NCBI GenBank assembly: GCA_023393635.1
Contig: JAEWKT010000062.1
Coordinates: forward strand, 10,628 to 74,627
DNA: 64,000 nucleotides
DNA from: Pseudomonadota bacterium
Lineage (GTDB): Bacteria > Pseudomonadota > Gammaproteobacteria > Pseudomonadales > Moraxellaceae
Reading direction: 5' to 3'
The notes below the pieces were generated by a model. That model searched no databases. It saw only the letters and a list, made by a program, of their open reading frames with translations, and had not been told where the DNA came from. Both the position numbers and the translations under genes were made by a program. Below are positions 35,173-45,048 of this stretch, piece after piece; the first letter of the stretch is position 1; every line of letters starts with the position of its first letter.

Positions 35173-37309
35173 AGGTTTCTCCTAACTCGGTAATGGGCTT
35201 GTGCGGTACGCGATAGGCAGGCGCTTGTTGAAATAAAGTTCGACGTAAGCCAGTTAAGGCCACCAATAATTGATCACGTAACATACTGGCAGGTTGTAAT
35301 AACACCTCAGAGAGCAATTGATCAACTTGCTGCAAAATATCCTGCGCCAATATGTCTATCTGTGGCGTTGCGTCAAGCGCGCCATCTTGGATGTTAGTTT
35401 TTATATCAATTTGGCCCGTTATTTCCTGCTGGTTTAAACGCGCTTCATACCAGTGCCACAAGTCTTGTAATAATTGCTGAACTTGCTGTTGTAAAGGCAT
35501 ATCAAGTTGATTGAGTACGCGCTTAAGCCGAATAATATTGGTCGCTCCAGCAAGCTCACTCACCGTCTGACTAATCTCTTGCTGCACGCTGGGTGCGCGC
35601 AATACACGCGGTGCCATTAAGCCAATACGATCCAGCAATCGGCGCATGTAATAGGCCCATGGATGCAACACAGGTTTTTCAATAATTTGCTGCACATCAC
35701 GCCACTGCATGCGCACCAAGCGTTGCACACTCAGCTCAGGTGTGGTGCTGCGCAATAAGGCCAGCGTAAAACTGGGAATTAAAATCCCAATAATAATGGC
35801 TAAACTGTTGTCTACATAAGCACCAAATACTGGCTCATTTAAGTTGCGAATATTTAAGCCCATTGCAGTGTTAATGAGTAAGGGCAATACAAAACCCATT
35901 AATGTCGGGTTAGACAACATGGTCGTAAATAAAAAGAGAAACGGAAATAAAACTAGCATCAGCTCAAAAAAGTTATGCACCACGGGAAACACAGCAAATT
36001 GATAAACAAAGACCACCAGTGCAGAATAAATACTGGCCAGGCGAAACGATGCCAGCGCTGGCACGGGATTATCCAGAAAAGTGAGAATACAGGCGCAAAC
36101 CGCAGTAATCTGAGCTGCCATAAAGCCATATTGCCAGCCACTCATATGCCATAAAAAACACACAATACACAGGGCTAAAAAAGCCGATAACGCGCCGCGC
36201 AATGCCACACCATGATCCCGATGCAGCTTTTGGTTAGCCATGACTTTTTGGTTGATAAAACTGGGAAGTTTTTTGCCCTGCCGAATATAAGACCAAATTA
36301 AGCGCAAGGTTAAAAAATGCCTTAAAAAGAAAATAAATGCTTCGCGCGCACTCATAATCAGTAGTTTTTGCTCCACAGTCGCCATCGCCAGCATTTGTTC
36401 AAACTTATGCAAAATTGACGCTGGAATATAGTCAATATCGGCTTGCTGACTGGGCTGAACCTCCCGCATAAACTGATTGGTTTGTTGTTGCACCTCGTTG
36501 AGTAAAGTGTCAAACTGATCAGATAACTGCCGTAAGCTATATACTCGATCAGCCAAAGTCACCAGTGCTGGTGCAATTAAAATCATTTGGTGCTGTAGCT
36601 CTTGTACCGCGCGTGTCTGGCCACTAAGTGCTGATTTTTCATAAGATAAATGCACTGCCAGATTATAAATTTCGGTACTGTCGCTGGCAAAACGCTGCGC
36701 ATCTTTTAAAATAGTTTCAGCCGAGCGATCACTACTTAAGCAATGATTAAAACTTTGCTCAACATCATTAAACCAGTGATCAATACGTCCCAGTAATACC
36801 TTGCCAATACTCATGGGAAAAAATACCCGCGAGACAACCGTGGCACACAAAATGCCCAAGGTAATTTCTTCAAAACGTGACAAGGCAATATCAAATAAAT
36901 GCGTGGGATCAATCACTGCACTAAAACCAATCAGTGCCATTGAATAACCCGCCAGCATAAAAAAGTAACTGCGTGGCGTACGATCCAGCAAGGAAATATA
37001 CAGGCACAGACTCACCCATGCCGCAATCAACACACTAAAAGGCAATGGGCTATTAATAAACGGTGGTAAAGCAATCAGCGATAAGCAAGCGCCAGCCAAA
37101 GTGCCCAACATGCGATACATTGCTTTAGAGGACAACACGCCAGTCAGTGGATTGGCCACAATGAATACTGTGCCCATCGCCCACATGGGATTTTGCAAAT
37201 TTAGAGAAATGGCAATGTATAGTGCCAGCATTGCGGCCAGAAACGTTTTTATTGAAAAAATTAAATCGGTTTTACTGGGTCGAAATGCCAGCATGGCTTT
37301 TAATAGCAT
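35156..37309 (-). CDS. FUSC-family inner-membrane transporter (AaeB-like)
   Basis: A large integral membrane protein of about 717 residues. Two clusters of about six helices each (roughly 15-170 and 365-520) are separated and followed by long cytoplasmic helical domains, the FUSC/aromatic acid exporter layout. The ATG at 37309 is preferred over the TTG at 37318. It is the first gene of the three-gene efflux operon. The energy source is presumed to be the proton gradient. Confidence 0.87.
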   Translation of the reverse strand: MLLKAMLAFRPSKTDLIFSIKTFLAAMLALYIAISLNLQNPMWAMGTVFIVANPLTGVLSSKAMYRMLGTLAGACLSLIALPPFINSPLPFSVLIAAWVSLCLYISLLDRTPRSYFFMLAGYSMALIGFSAVIDPTHLFDIALSRFEEITLGILCATVVSRVFFPMSIGKVLLGRIDHWFNDVEQSFNHCLSSDRSAETILKDAQRFASDSTEIYNLAVHLSYEKSALSGQTRAVQELQHQMILIAPALVTLADRVYSLRQLSDQFDTLLNEVQQQTNQFMREVQPSQQADIDYIPASILHKFEQMLAMATVEQKLLIMSAREAFIFFLRHFLTLRLIWSYIRQGKKLPSFINQKVMANQKLHRDHGVALRGALSAFLALCIVCFLWHMSGWQYGFMAAQITAVCACILTFLDNPVPALASFRLASIYSALVVFVYQFAVFPVVHNFFELMLVLFPFLFLFTTMLSNPTLMGFVLPLLINTAMGLNIRNLNEPVFGAYVDNSLAIIIGILIPSFTLALLRSTTPELSVQRLVRMQWRDVQQIIEKPVLHPWAYYMRRLLDRIGLMAPRVLRAPSVQQEISQTVSELAGATNIIRLKRVLNQLDMPLQQQVQQLLQDLWHWYEARLNQQEITGQIDIKTNIQDGALDATPQIDILAQDILQQVDQLLSEVLLQPASMLRDQLLVALTGLRRTLFQQAPAYRVPHKPITELGETYGWRA

Positions 37310-37599
37310 GCTGAACAACTCATCATCAAAGCAAGGCTGAATAAATAGCGATTTAAAACAAAGAATAACTTTAAAATTAAGGTATTTATGTAGGAGATTT
37401 AAAACTTAAGATAATCTTAAAAATGCCATTTTATTACTTTTCCTTAATCTATAACAAGTATATTGTAAAATTTCTAAAATAAAGTTCTTGTAATCATTTG
37501 CGCTTAGCAGTGCAGTAATTTTTTGTAGAATTGCTCTTTGTTTTTTAACAAAAAAATAATAACAAAAGTGTTAGGTTTAGCCTACTTTCCTAGCGGTCA

Positions 37600-38727
37600 A
37601 TGAGAGCTTTTTTTAAAATGAAAAATTATTATATTTGGGGTGTTAAAACCGTGCTAGCCACGGCAATTGCAATGGGTAGTAGCACATGGGCCAATGAAGA
37701 TGCCTCTGCCCTACAACCTGAGAAATCTGAGCAATCTGAATTTATGCTTAGTGTCATTCCAGAAGCGATTGATGCTTTACCAACCGTACTACCCAAAGAG
37801 TCCAATGCCCCTATTGTTCGTACGCAACAAGAAACCAAGGACAGTAGCTGGGCCGATACCAAGCATAATCACTTTCGGCAATATCTACAGCAAAAAGCAT
37901 ACAACATTGATGACTGGTTTGGTGAGCCTGACCCCGAAAAACCAGCCAAGGCTAGCCTAAGAATTTTGCTGGATACCACTTGGAATAAATATGACGAGTT
38001 TGAAGTAAAACCTCGTGTTCGCGGTAGAATTAAACTGCCAACTTTAGAAAAACGCTTTAGTGTGGTGTTTGGTGATGACACGCTAGACGATGAAATTCGC
38101 GGTAACGTGGCCATTACTAACCCCAATGCCAGCACTGAACCTGGTAAAACCTTTGATCAAAAGACCAGCCGCCGTGAAAACAATTCATTTGCTGTACGCT
38201 GGAGTGAATGGCTAAAAACCGATTTATTTGATACCGATTTTGATGTGGGTATGCGTGATGGTGCCAAGGATGTGTATGGCCGTTTAAAAGTATCTCGCGA
38301 CTGGCAATTACAGGATAATTTTAGTACCCGTGCCGAGCAGGTTTATCGCTATGGTTCGAGCAGTAAGAACTATGCACGGACTAATCTGGAAATTCGTCAT
38401 CACAAAGAAGGGCAACCCTTTATTGCCAATCAGGCAGCTATTACCTATGCTGACGATGACCGTGATATTGGAGTAAGCTGGGAAAACCGTTTATTCCGCC
38501 AGCATACCTTTTTTCATGACAACACCTTTAGCTATGGCTTGTATACCAATGGTCGTGCCAAAGATAAAGACTTTCATTTAAACGGCTATGGGCCATTTGT
38601 ATCATGGCGGCAACCTTTCTTACGTGACTGGTTTTTTATTCAATCTGATGTCAGTTACTACAATGATAAAGATTTAGATCGAAGCAATTATTTATCAGGT
38701 TTTTTACGCTTGGAAGCCATATTTTAA
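37600..38727 (+). CDS. Hypothetical outer-membrane beta-barrel protein
   Basis: This is a 375-residue exported protein of unrecognised family. A signal sequence ends at about SSTWA. After a low-complexity segment comes a long beta-strand-rich region with alternating charged and aromatic residues (RILLDTTWNKYDEFEVKP, DFDVGMRDGAKDVYGRLKV, YSRT-like turns). It ends in FLRLEAIF. A terminal Phe after alternating residues is the usual outer-membrane assembly signal. An ATG at 37618 would give a more standard signal peptide. It is convergent with htpG and shares a terminator with it. Confidence 0.7.
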   Translation: MRAFFKMKNYYIWGVKTVLATAIAMGSSTWANEDASALQPEKSEQSEFMLSVIPEAIDALPTVLPKESNAPIVRTQQETKDSSWADTKHNHFRQYLQQKAYNIDDWFGEPDPEKPAKASLRILLDTTWNKYDEFEVKPRVRGRIKLPTLEKRFSVVFGDDTLDDEIRGNVAITNPNASTEPGKTFDQKTSRRENNSFAVRWSEWLKTDLFDTDFDVGMRDGAKDVYGRLKVSRDWQLQDNFSTRAEQVYRYGSSSKNYARTNLEIRHHKEGQPFIANQAAITYADDDRDIGVSWENRLFRQHTFFHDNTFSYGLYTNGRAKDKDFHLNGYGPFVSWRQPFLRDWFFIQSDVSYYNDKDLDRSNYLSGFLRLEAIF

Positions 38728-38773
38728 GTAGCTATTTAAAAAATTTGAAGAAACGATAAGCAAAACAGATAAC

Positions 38774-38810
38774 AAAAAAGGGAGCCGTTCAAAACAACGC
38801 TCCCTTTCTT
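38774..38810. terminator. Bidirectional terminator between the barrel gene and htpG
   Basis: AAAGGGAGC / GCTCCCTTT forms a 9-bp stem with A-rich and T-rich sides, located between two convergent genes. Confidence 0.8.
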
Positions 38811-38844
38811 ATTGCTTAAATTAGTAATCAATAAAAGCTCTTAA

Positions 38845-40791
38845 CTAGCCCAACAACAAGCTATTAATCCGCTTTAAATAAGCGGCTGGGTCTTCTGGTA
38901 CACCGCCTTCTGCCAGCAACGCCTGATCAAAAATCACATTGGCCAAGTCGTCAAACTGGGCAGACGTTTCCAGACGTTTAACCAGCGGATGCTCTGGGTT
39001 AATTTCCAAAATAGGTTTGGACTCTGGCACAGGCTGACCCGCTTGCTTCAGCATACGCACCAGTTGCGGTGACAAGTCCTGATCGCCCACTACCAAACAG
39101 GCTGGACTATCCACCAAACGCGTGGTGACGCGCACTTCTTTGGCCTTGTCTTTTAAGCTAGATGTTAATTTATCCAAAGTGGGTTTTAGATTTTCCGTGG
39201 CAGTCTCGGCAGCTTTTTTCTCTTCTTCATCCTGCAAGTCACCTAAATCCACCGCACCTTTTGCCACGCTTTGTAGCGGTGTGCCGTCAAAGTCAGTTAA
39301 AAAGTTCAGTGCCCACTCATCCACACGGTCAGTCATCAACAACACATCAATGCCTTTTTTCTTAAACAGCTCAAGTTGTGGGCTATTTTTGGCAGCCGCG
39401 AGACTTTCAGCCGCCAGATAATAAATGGCTTTTTGACCTTCTTTCATATTGGCTTTGTAGTCTGCCAAAGAGACGCTGGTTTCATCGCTGCTGGTGGAAG
39501 CAAAGCGTAATAACTTGGCAATACGGTCTTTATTGCCCATATCTTCGCCCAAGCCTTCTTTCAGTACGGCACCAAATTCTTTATAAAAATTGGCGAATTT
39601 TTCCTGATCTGCTTGTTCTTCCGATTTTGCCAGATTGTCCAGTAAACCCAGCACACGGCGTGCATTCCCTTCACGAATCGTGCGTACATCACGGCTTTCC
39701 TGTAGCAACTCACGGCTCACGTTCAGCGGTAAATCAGCACTATCAATAATCCCTTTAACAAAGCGCAAGTAAGATGGCATGAGGTTTTCAGCTTCATCCA
39801 TAATAAACACGCGCTTTACATACAGCTTAATGCCCGATTTTTGCTCACGGGTGAACATGTCGTGTGGGGCTTTGGCGGGGATATACAATAGCTGCGTGTA
39901 TTCGGTGCTGCCTTCTACCCGATTATGACTCCACGTCAGCGGTGCTTCAAAGTCATGGCTAAACTGCTTGTAGAATTCAATATACTGCTCATCACTAATG
40001 TCTTTTTTATTACGCGTCCACAAGGCTGATGCCGAGTTAATGGTTTCCCATTCATCGGTCATGACCATTTTGCCGCCTTCTTCAGACCCTTCCTCAGCCT
40101 CTTGCCACACTTCTTTTTGCATTTGAATCGGCAGGCTGATGTGGTCAGAATATTTGTTAATAATTTGCTTTACTTTCCACGCTTCCAAATACTCATGTGC
40201 ATCATCACGCAAATGCAAAATAATATCGGTACCACGGCTTTCTTTGCTGATTTGCTCTACGTCAAAATCGCCTGTACCACCGCTAATCCAGCGTACAGCC
40301 TGATCCACTGGCACACCTGCTTTACGGGATTCCACAGTAATTTTATCGGCCACAATAAAGCCTGAATAAAAGCCAACGCCAAACTGGCCAATGAGCTGCG
40401 CATCTTCTTTTTGGTTGCCGCTCAGCTTAGACATAAAGTCTTTGGTGCCAGACTTTGCAATAGTACCTAAATTATCAATGGCTTCATCGCTTGTTAGGCC
40501 AATGCCGTTATCGCTAATAGTAATGGTGTTATTGTCTTTATTGAGGCTGACACGCACATGTAAATCAGGGTCATTTTCGTATAGTGCGCCATTGTTAATG
40601 CCTTCAAAGCGCAGTTTGTCGCACGCATCCGAAGCGTTAGAAATGAGTTCACGCAGAAAAATTTCTGGATTGGAATATAAAGAATGGGTCACTAAATGCA
40701 ATAACTGGGCAACCTCGGCCTGAAAACTGTAGCTTTTTGCTTTTGCGTTCGATTGATTGTCAGCCTGGCTGTTTGCTGGATTGTCGCTCAT
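38845..40791 (-). CDS. htpG: Molecular chaperone HtpG (Hsp90)
   Basis: HtpG is the bacterial Hsp90, an ATP-dependent chaperone for client proteins under stress. From the ATG at 40791 it has 648 residues. The ATG at 40791 is chosen because AGGAG lies 7 nt upstream; the 22-codon extension to 40857 is not supported. The N-terminal GHKL ATPase carries FLRELISNASDACDKLRF, DNGIGLT and GQFGVGFYSGFIVADK. The middle domain includes LPLNVSRELLQ with the catalytic Arg nearby. The C-terminal dimerisation domain ends YLKRINSLLLG. Confidence 0.97.
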   Translation of the reverse strand: MSDNPANSQADNQSNAKAKSYSFQAEVAQLLHLVTHSLYSNPEIFLRELISNASDACDKLRFEGINNGALYENDPDLHVRVSLNKDNNTITISDNGIGLTSDEAIDNLGTIAKSGTKDFMSKLSGNQKEDAQLIGQFGVGFYSGFIVADKITVESRKAGVPVDQAVRWISGGTGDFDVEQISKESRGTDIILHLRDDAHEYLEAWKVKQIINKYSDHISLPIQMQKEVWQEAEEGSEEGGKMVMTDEWETINSASALWTRNKKDISDEQYIEFYKQFSHDFEAPLTWSHNRVEGSTEYTQLLYIPAKAPHDMFTREQKSGIKLYVKRVFIMDEAENLMPSYLRFVKGIIDSADLPLNVSRELLQESRDVRTIREGNARRVLGLLDNLAKSEEQADQEKFANFYKEFGAVLKEGLGEDMGNKDRIAKLLRFASTSSDETSVSLADYKANMKEGQKAIYYLAAESLAAAKNSPQLELFKKKGIDVLLMTDRVDEWALNFLTDFDGTPLQSVAKGAVDLGDLQDEEEKKAAETATENLKPTLDKLTSSLKDKAKEVRVTTRLVDSPACLVVGDQDLSPQLVRMLKQAGQPVPESKPILEINPEHPLVKRLETSAQFDDLANVIFDQALLAEGGVPEDPAAYLKRINSLLLG

Positions 40792-40977
40792 GATAATCTC
40801 CTGTTTAACCCAAAATGGTCTGTCAAACGGAGTGGGGTCAGCGGCAGATTTTTTCAAGCATAAAACTGCTTTTTAATATCGCCCGCCTGCCCAATTGGCC
40901 TATTTTTAGACATTGTTTATAACTTAAAACTTATCCACAGCTTTGGTTATTTTACAGGCAAAACTGTGGAACTGGTG

Positions 40978-41358
40978 CTAAAAAGGCCCGTGCGAAAATA
41001 CGCGATCCTGTAGCATTTGATCCAACTGTTTTTGACGATTTTGATAGGCATTGGCAATACAGTTCACATTGCTGCCACAGCCATTGCGTTGCTTGAGCCA
41101 AATCACTTGCTCATCCTTTAAATGATCACGGCTACCCATTGGCACAGCATGACTAATAATATTAAAGGTAGTGGCCATTTTTACATCACGGTCATTTAAG
41201 CCGCGATACGCACAAATGGTTTTTTCGGTGGCAAGGCGTGATTTACTGCAATCAAAGCTTGCCGCGTGTGCACTTACATTAAACCAGCTGCTAAATCCAG
41301 CCACTAAGCTAACGGCCAGCAGCACGGATTTAATACAATGAGTTGAATTAAAAGACAT
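40978..41358 (-). CDS. LprI-like (DUF1311) exported protein
   Basis: A 126-residue protein with a signal peptide ending near VSAHA, then ASFDCSKSRLATEKTICAYRGLNDRD. The later W-x3-RN-x-C ... CIANAYQNRQKQLDQM pattern is that of the lysozyme-inhibitor LprI N-terminal domain. Four conserved cysteines likely form disulfides in the periplasm. An inhibitory role against lysozyme is family-based and unproven here. It lies alone downstream of the antiporter gene. Confidence 0.8.
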   Translation of the reverse strand: MSFNSTHCIKSVLLAVSLVAGFSSWFNVSAHAASFDCSKSRLATEKTICAYRGLNDRDVKMATTFNIISHAVPMGSRDHLKDEQVIWLKQRNGCGSNVNCIANAYQNRQKQLDQMLQDRVFSHGPF

Positions 41359-41559
41359 GGAGGCATCCTGTCACTGATGGATTACTGCCAGTTTAGCCAA
41401 ATCCATTTATCACACCCAGAGGCATTTTTATGAACATTAAATGGTAATTTGTAAGCTTAACAATAAAGATAGTATTTTCATCCTGCCTGTTTTACCAGAC
41501 CTTATTGGAATCTTGTCTTGACTAGCCAATTAAGCACCCCAGGTTATATCTCTAAAGTT

Positions 41560-42972
41560 TTATAAATACATGGCTGCCAACCAGCCAAAAATAATTAATG
41601 GAATATTAAAATGAATAAACGTTGGCACCACGGTATCCCAGATATGGTCATGCTGGCCGTCAATCCCTAAGCCTGCGGTAGGCCCAAGGGTGGAATCTGA
41701 TGCTGGCGAGCCTGCATCGCCAAGTGCCGCCGCTGTACCAACCAATGCAACGGTGGCCAGGGGTGAAAAACCAAATTGTATGCACAACGGCACATAAATA
41801 ATAGTGAGGATGGGAATAGTAGAAAACGATGAGCCAATTCCCAAGGTAACCAATAAGCCAATCAGCAACATTAAAAACGCAGCAATGCCTTTATGGTCGC
41901 CAATGACACTGACTACCCCATTAATCAATGAGTCGATATCTCCTGTACTGCTCATCACGGATGCAAAACCAGCCGCAGCAATCATAATAAAACCAACCAG
42001 TGACATCATGCGCATGCCTGCCACAAACACATCATCGGCTTCTTGCCACTTAAAAATACCCGCAGCCGATAACACCGCAAAACCAACCATGCCGCCAAAA
42101 ATCATTGATCCTGAATACAATTGGGTAAACAGCGTGGCCAATACCGCAAGGAGTGCCATACACATTATTTTTTTGGGCACCTGCGCATTTTGTTGTGCTT
42201 CTTGCTGCAAGTTATCTGCCATTTGTGCCAAGTTCTGTACAGGTGTGTTAAGCGGTTGATCCAGACTGATTTCATGCTTGCGCGCAACCGCTTTATTGAC
42301 ATAAGCGCGTGGTTTACGATATGAAAAAAATACCGCTACCAACGTGCCTATCACCATGCCAAGAACTGGAATGAGCATGCCTACAGGCATCATCCAGCGC
42401 TCTACCTGTAAGCCATAACTTGCGCCTACTTTATTAATATTGGCCATGAGCAAATCATTTAAGAAAATAGCACCAAAACCAATGGGCAATAACATATAGG
42501 CACCCACCAAGCCCAAGGTTAAAACACAAGCTGCCGCACGACGATCCAGCCGTAAATAGTTGGTCACTGTTAACAAGGGTGGAATTAATACCGGAATAAA
42601 TGCAATATGCACTGGAATCAGGTTTTGCGAAAACACCGCAGCAATTAATAAAATACTGAATAATAAATATTTGATAAAACGCTGCCGATGCACTGAAGCC
42701 TCGTAGCCCAGTAAGGCAATCAGCTTGTGTGCCAATAAATCTGGTAGACCTGAGCGTGACAATGCCAGCGCAAACGCGCCCAATACGGCATAGGCCAGAG
42801 CCACTTCTGCCCCATTGCCCAAACCAGCATTAAAGGCACTAACAGTTTGTGAGACACTTAAGCCGCCCAACAAACCACCGACAATGGCTGAAATAATCAA
42901 CGTAAGCACAACAGACACACGTGCTAAAGACAATACAAACATCAGCACAATGGCAATGACCACAGCATTCAT
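41560..42972 (-). CDS. Na+/H+ antiporter family protein
   Basis: This is a 470-residue inner-membrane protein with about twelve hydrophobic helices. The pattern (SLARVSVVLTLIISAIVGGLLGGL, GAYMLLPIGFGAIFLND, GDAGSPASDSTLGPTAGLG) fits the NhaC-like/YuiF sodium-proton antiporter or short-chain transporter group. A hydrophilic loop near 230-265 divides the two halves. The ion or metabolite transported cannot be fixed from the sequence. It is divergent from the arsenic cassette. Confidence 0.8.
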   Translation of the reverse strand: MNAVVIAIVLMFVLSLARVSVVLTLIISAIVGGLLGGLSVSQTVSAFNAGLGNGAEVALAYAVLGAFALALSRSGLPDLLAHKLIALLGYEASVHRQRFIKYLLFSILLIAAVFSQNLIPVHIAFIPVLIPPLLTVTNYLRLDRRAAACVLTLGLVGAYMLLPIGFGAIFLNDLLMANINKVGASYGLQVERWMMPVGMLIPVLGMVIGTLVAVFFSYRKPRAYVNKAVARKHEISLDQPLNTPVQNLAQMADNLQQEAQQNAQVPKKIMCMALLAVLATLFTQLYSGSMIFGGMVGFAVLSAAGIFKWQEADDVFVAGMRMMSLVGFIMIAAAGFASVMSSTGDIDSLINGVVSVIGDHKGIAAFLMLLIGLLVTLGIGSSFSTIPILTIIYVPLCIQFGFSPLATVALVGTAAALGDAGSPASDSTLGPTAGLGIDGQHDHIWDTVVPTFIHFNIPLIIFGWLAAMYL

Positions 42973-43053
42973 TGGGATAAAAACAGCAGCAGGAGAAGTC
43001 GGGCATTTTAACAGACAACGTTGCCAAAAACCGTCAATTTAAATTTAGACTAT

Positions 43054-43108
43054 TTGTCAATTAAAAAAATATTGCACTAATATATGGATATTCGTATATT
43101 CGAAATAG
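43054..43108 (+). promoter_or_regulatory. Promoter and candidate ArsR operator of the ars cassette
   Basis: TTGTCA at 43054-43059 and TATAAT-like TAATAT at 43078-43083 are separated by 18 nt. Just downstream, TTCG-TATATT-CGAA at 43091-43104 is an inverted repeat, and a TATTCG direct repeat also occurs. ArsR repressors bind AT-rich dyads overlapping the transcription start, so this is the likely arsenite-responsive control site. Confidence 0.55.
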
Positions 43109-43131
43109 TAAATATATTGAGTAATCATAAA

Positions 43132-43455
43132 ATGAATCAAACAGATTTTTTTAAGTGTCTTTCTGATGCTACTCGTTTGGATATTTTAAAGTTAGTCATA
43201 GCCAAACAAAATATTTGTGTGTGCGAACTGACAGAGCAATTGCAGCTCAGCCAACCTAAAATTTCTCGGCATTTGGCTTTACTTCGAAATCTTTCCGTTT
43301 TGCTTGATCAAAGACAAGGGCAATGGGTGTATTACCGTTTAAATCCCAATCTTCCTGAATGGGCAAATGAGGTTTTAAACATCATCTCAAAACCAAATGA
43401 CGACATGATGAACAACCCTCTTGTTCATTCTTCAATTTCAGTGCATTGCGAGTAA
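43132..43455 (+). CDS. arsR: ArsR-family arsenic-responsive repressor
   Basis: ArsR represses the ars operon until As(III)/Sb(III) binds. The protein (107 residues from the ATG at 43132) starts MNQTDFFKCLSDATRLDILKL. It has the metal-binding ICVCEL motif in the DNA-recognition region, then ELTEQLQLSQPKISRHLALLR (helix-turn-helix) and the beta-wing QGQWVYYRL. The longer in-frame reading from 43084 would begin inside the -10 element, so the later ATG is preferred. It is followed by arsC and acr3. Confidence 0.92.
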   Translation: MNQTDFFKCLSDATRLDILKLVIAKQNICVCELTEQLQLSQPKISRHLALLRNLSVLLDQRQGQWVYYRLNPNLPEWANEVLNIISKPNDDMMNNPLVHSSISVHCE

Positions 43456-43460
43456 TACTG

Positions 43461-43934
43461 ATGAAATTTTTATTCTTATGTACAGGTAACAGTTGTCGTA
43501 GCATTCTTTCAGAAGTGTTATTCAATAGCCGTGCGCCTGAGGGTTGGAAAGCTTACAGTGCTGGCAGTAAGCCTTCAGGTCAGGTTCATCCATTCACCAT
43601 TAAGACTTTACACAATTTAGGCTTATCTACTGACGGTTTATCAAGTAAGACCATTGATGACTGTGAACAGTATCAACCTGATGTGGTGATTACCGTGTGT
43701 GATCAAGCCGCTCAAGAAGCTTGTCCACTTTACTTAGGGGGAGCGATTAAGGCGCATTGGGGCTTATCTGACCCATCTCATTTAGACCTTCCTGAAGAAG
43801 AAAAGCTGAAAGCTTTTTTAGTGACAGTTGATCACATTAATAAACGCCTAGATGCTTTATTTGCACTAGATATAAACAAATTTTCTCGTTCTGAGCTTAT
43901 TGCAGAAATCAATAAAATTTCAAATATTGAGTAA
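43461..43934 (+). CDS. arsC: Arsenate reductase, low-molecular-weight phosphatase type
   Basis: ArsC reduces arsenate to arsenite so that it can be exported. The protein (157 residues) begins MKFLFLCTGNSCRSILSEVLF, the CX5R phosphatase-like P-loop with the nucleophilic Cys. Next come the thioredoxin-type redox cysteines near DDCEQYQPDVVITVCDQAAQEACP and the HWGLSDPSHL acid motif. I start at the ATG at 43461; the frame opens a few codons earlier without a proper start. It begins 5 nt after the arsR stop. Confidence 0.92.
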   Translation: MKFLFLCTGNSCRSILSEVLFNSRAPEGWKAYSAGSKPSGQVHPFTIKTLHNLGLSTDGLSSKTIDDCEQYQPDVVITVCDQAAQEACPLYLGGAIKAHWGLSDPSHLDLPEEEKLKAFLVTVDHINKRLDALFALDINKFSRSELIAEINKISNIE

Positions 43935-43938
43935 AATT

Positions 43939-44979
43939 ATGTCTACTTCAAGGCTTTCATTTTTAGATCGTAATTTAACGCTCTGGATTTTCATTGCGAT
44001 GGCATTAGGTGTGGGAATTGGAGTGTTCTTTCCTCAAGCATCTGTTGCTTTAGACCAGATGAGTATGGATTCAGTCAATATCCCGATTGCGATTGGCTTG
44101 ATTTTGATGATGTATCCACCACTGGCCAAAGTGGACTATGCGACCTTGCCACAAGTGTTTAAAGATAAACGAACGCTTACCTTATCTTTGGTTCAAAACT
44201 GGCTGATTGCACCGTGTTTAATGTTTGCTTTAGCAATTATTTTTCTCCACTCCTACCCTGAATATATGACAGGTGTCATTCTGATTGGCTTGGCGCGTTG
44301 TATTGCAATGGTTTTGGTATGGAATGGTTTGGCCTGTGGTGATAATCAGTATGTTACAGGATTAGTCGCATTTAATAGTATTTTCCAAATTCTATTTTTC
44401 AGTACCTATGCTTGGCTATTTTTGACTTTCTTGCCACCTTATTTTGGTGTAGAAGCCCAAGTCATTAATGTAAGCTTTTGGACAATTACCCATGCGGTTC
44501 TGATTTATTTAGGTATCCCATTTTTACTTGGCTTTCTGACTCGATTGATTCTAATCAAACAAAAAGGTTCGGATTGGTATCAAAGCAAATTTATTCCCAA
44601 AATTAGTCCGCTGAGTCTTCTTGCACTGTTATTTACAATTGTCGCCATGTTTAGCCTAAAAGGTGGTCAAGTCGTTAGTTTGCCATTAGATGTGCTCAGA
44701 ATCGCAATTCCTTTGACCATTTACTTTATGCTGATGTTCTTCATTAGCTTCTTTATGAGTAAATGGATGGGACATGATTACCCAAAAACTGCGGCTATTT
44801 CTTTTACCGCAGCAGGGAATAATTTTGAATTGGCTTTAGCCGTTGCTATTGCGACCTTTGGGCTTGCATCACCTGTGGCTTTTACAACGATAATTGGGCC
44901 ATTGGTTGAAGTGCCTGTGTTGATTGGTCTAGTGAGTGTTTCACTCTGGCTTAGAAAAAAAGTTTTTAACGAGATATAA
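43939..44979 (+). CDS. acr3: Arsenite efflux transporter Acr3
   Basis: Acr3 exports arsenite across the inner membrane using the proton gradient. The protein (346 residues from the ATG at 43939) has ten hydrophobic helices. The family signatures are NIPIAIGLILMMYPPLAKV, GLARCIAMVLVWNGLA with the essential Cys, and FTAAGNNFELALAVAIATFG. It starts 4 nt after the arsC stop. It is the last intact gene of the cassette; an 11-codon ORF follows at 44984. Confidence 0.94.
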   Translation: MSTSRLSFLDRNLTLWIFIAMALGVGIGVFFPQASVALDQMSMDSVNIPIAIGLILMMYPPLAKVDYATLPQVFKDKRTLTLSLVQNWLIAPCLMFALAIIFLHSYPEYMTGVILIGLARCIAMVLVWNGLACGDNQYVTGLVAFNSIFQILFFSTYAWLFLTFLPPYFGVEAQVINVSFWTITHAVLIYLGIPFLLGFLTRLILIKQKGSDWYQSKFIPKISPLSLLALLFTIVAMFSLKGGQVVSLPLDVLRIAIPLTIYFMLMFFISFFMSKWMGHDYPKTAAISFTAAGNNFELALAVAIATFGLASPVAFTTIIGPLVEVPVLIGLVSVSLWLRKKVFNEI

Positions 44980-44983
44980 CGCT

Positions 44984-45019
44984 ATGACGCTTCCAAATAT
45001 ATCTTGTCTCGTAAACTAG
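44984..45019 (+). pseudogene. Possible vestige of a fourth ars gene
   Basis: Five nt after the acr3 stop an ATG opens an 11-codon frame, MTLPNISCLVN, ending in TAG. ArsH proteins frequently carry an LPNI/LPNL motif at their start, and arsH often follows acr3 in related cassettes. It may be the truncated start of such a gene. The similarity is very short and could be chance. Confidence 0.25.
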
Positions 45020-45048
45020 TAACATAGCACACTGAATTAATTAATCAT

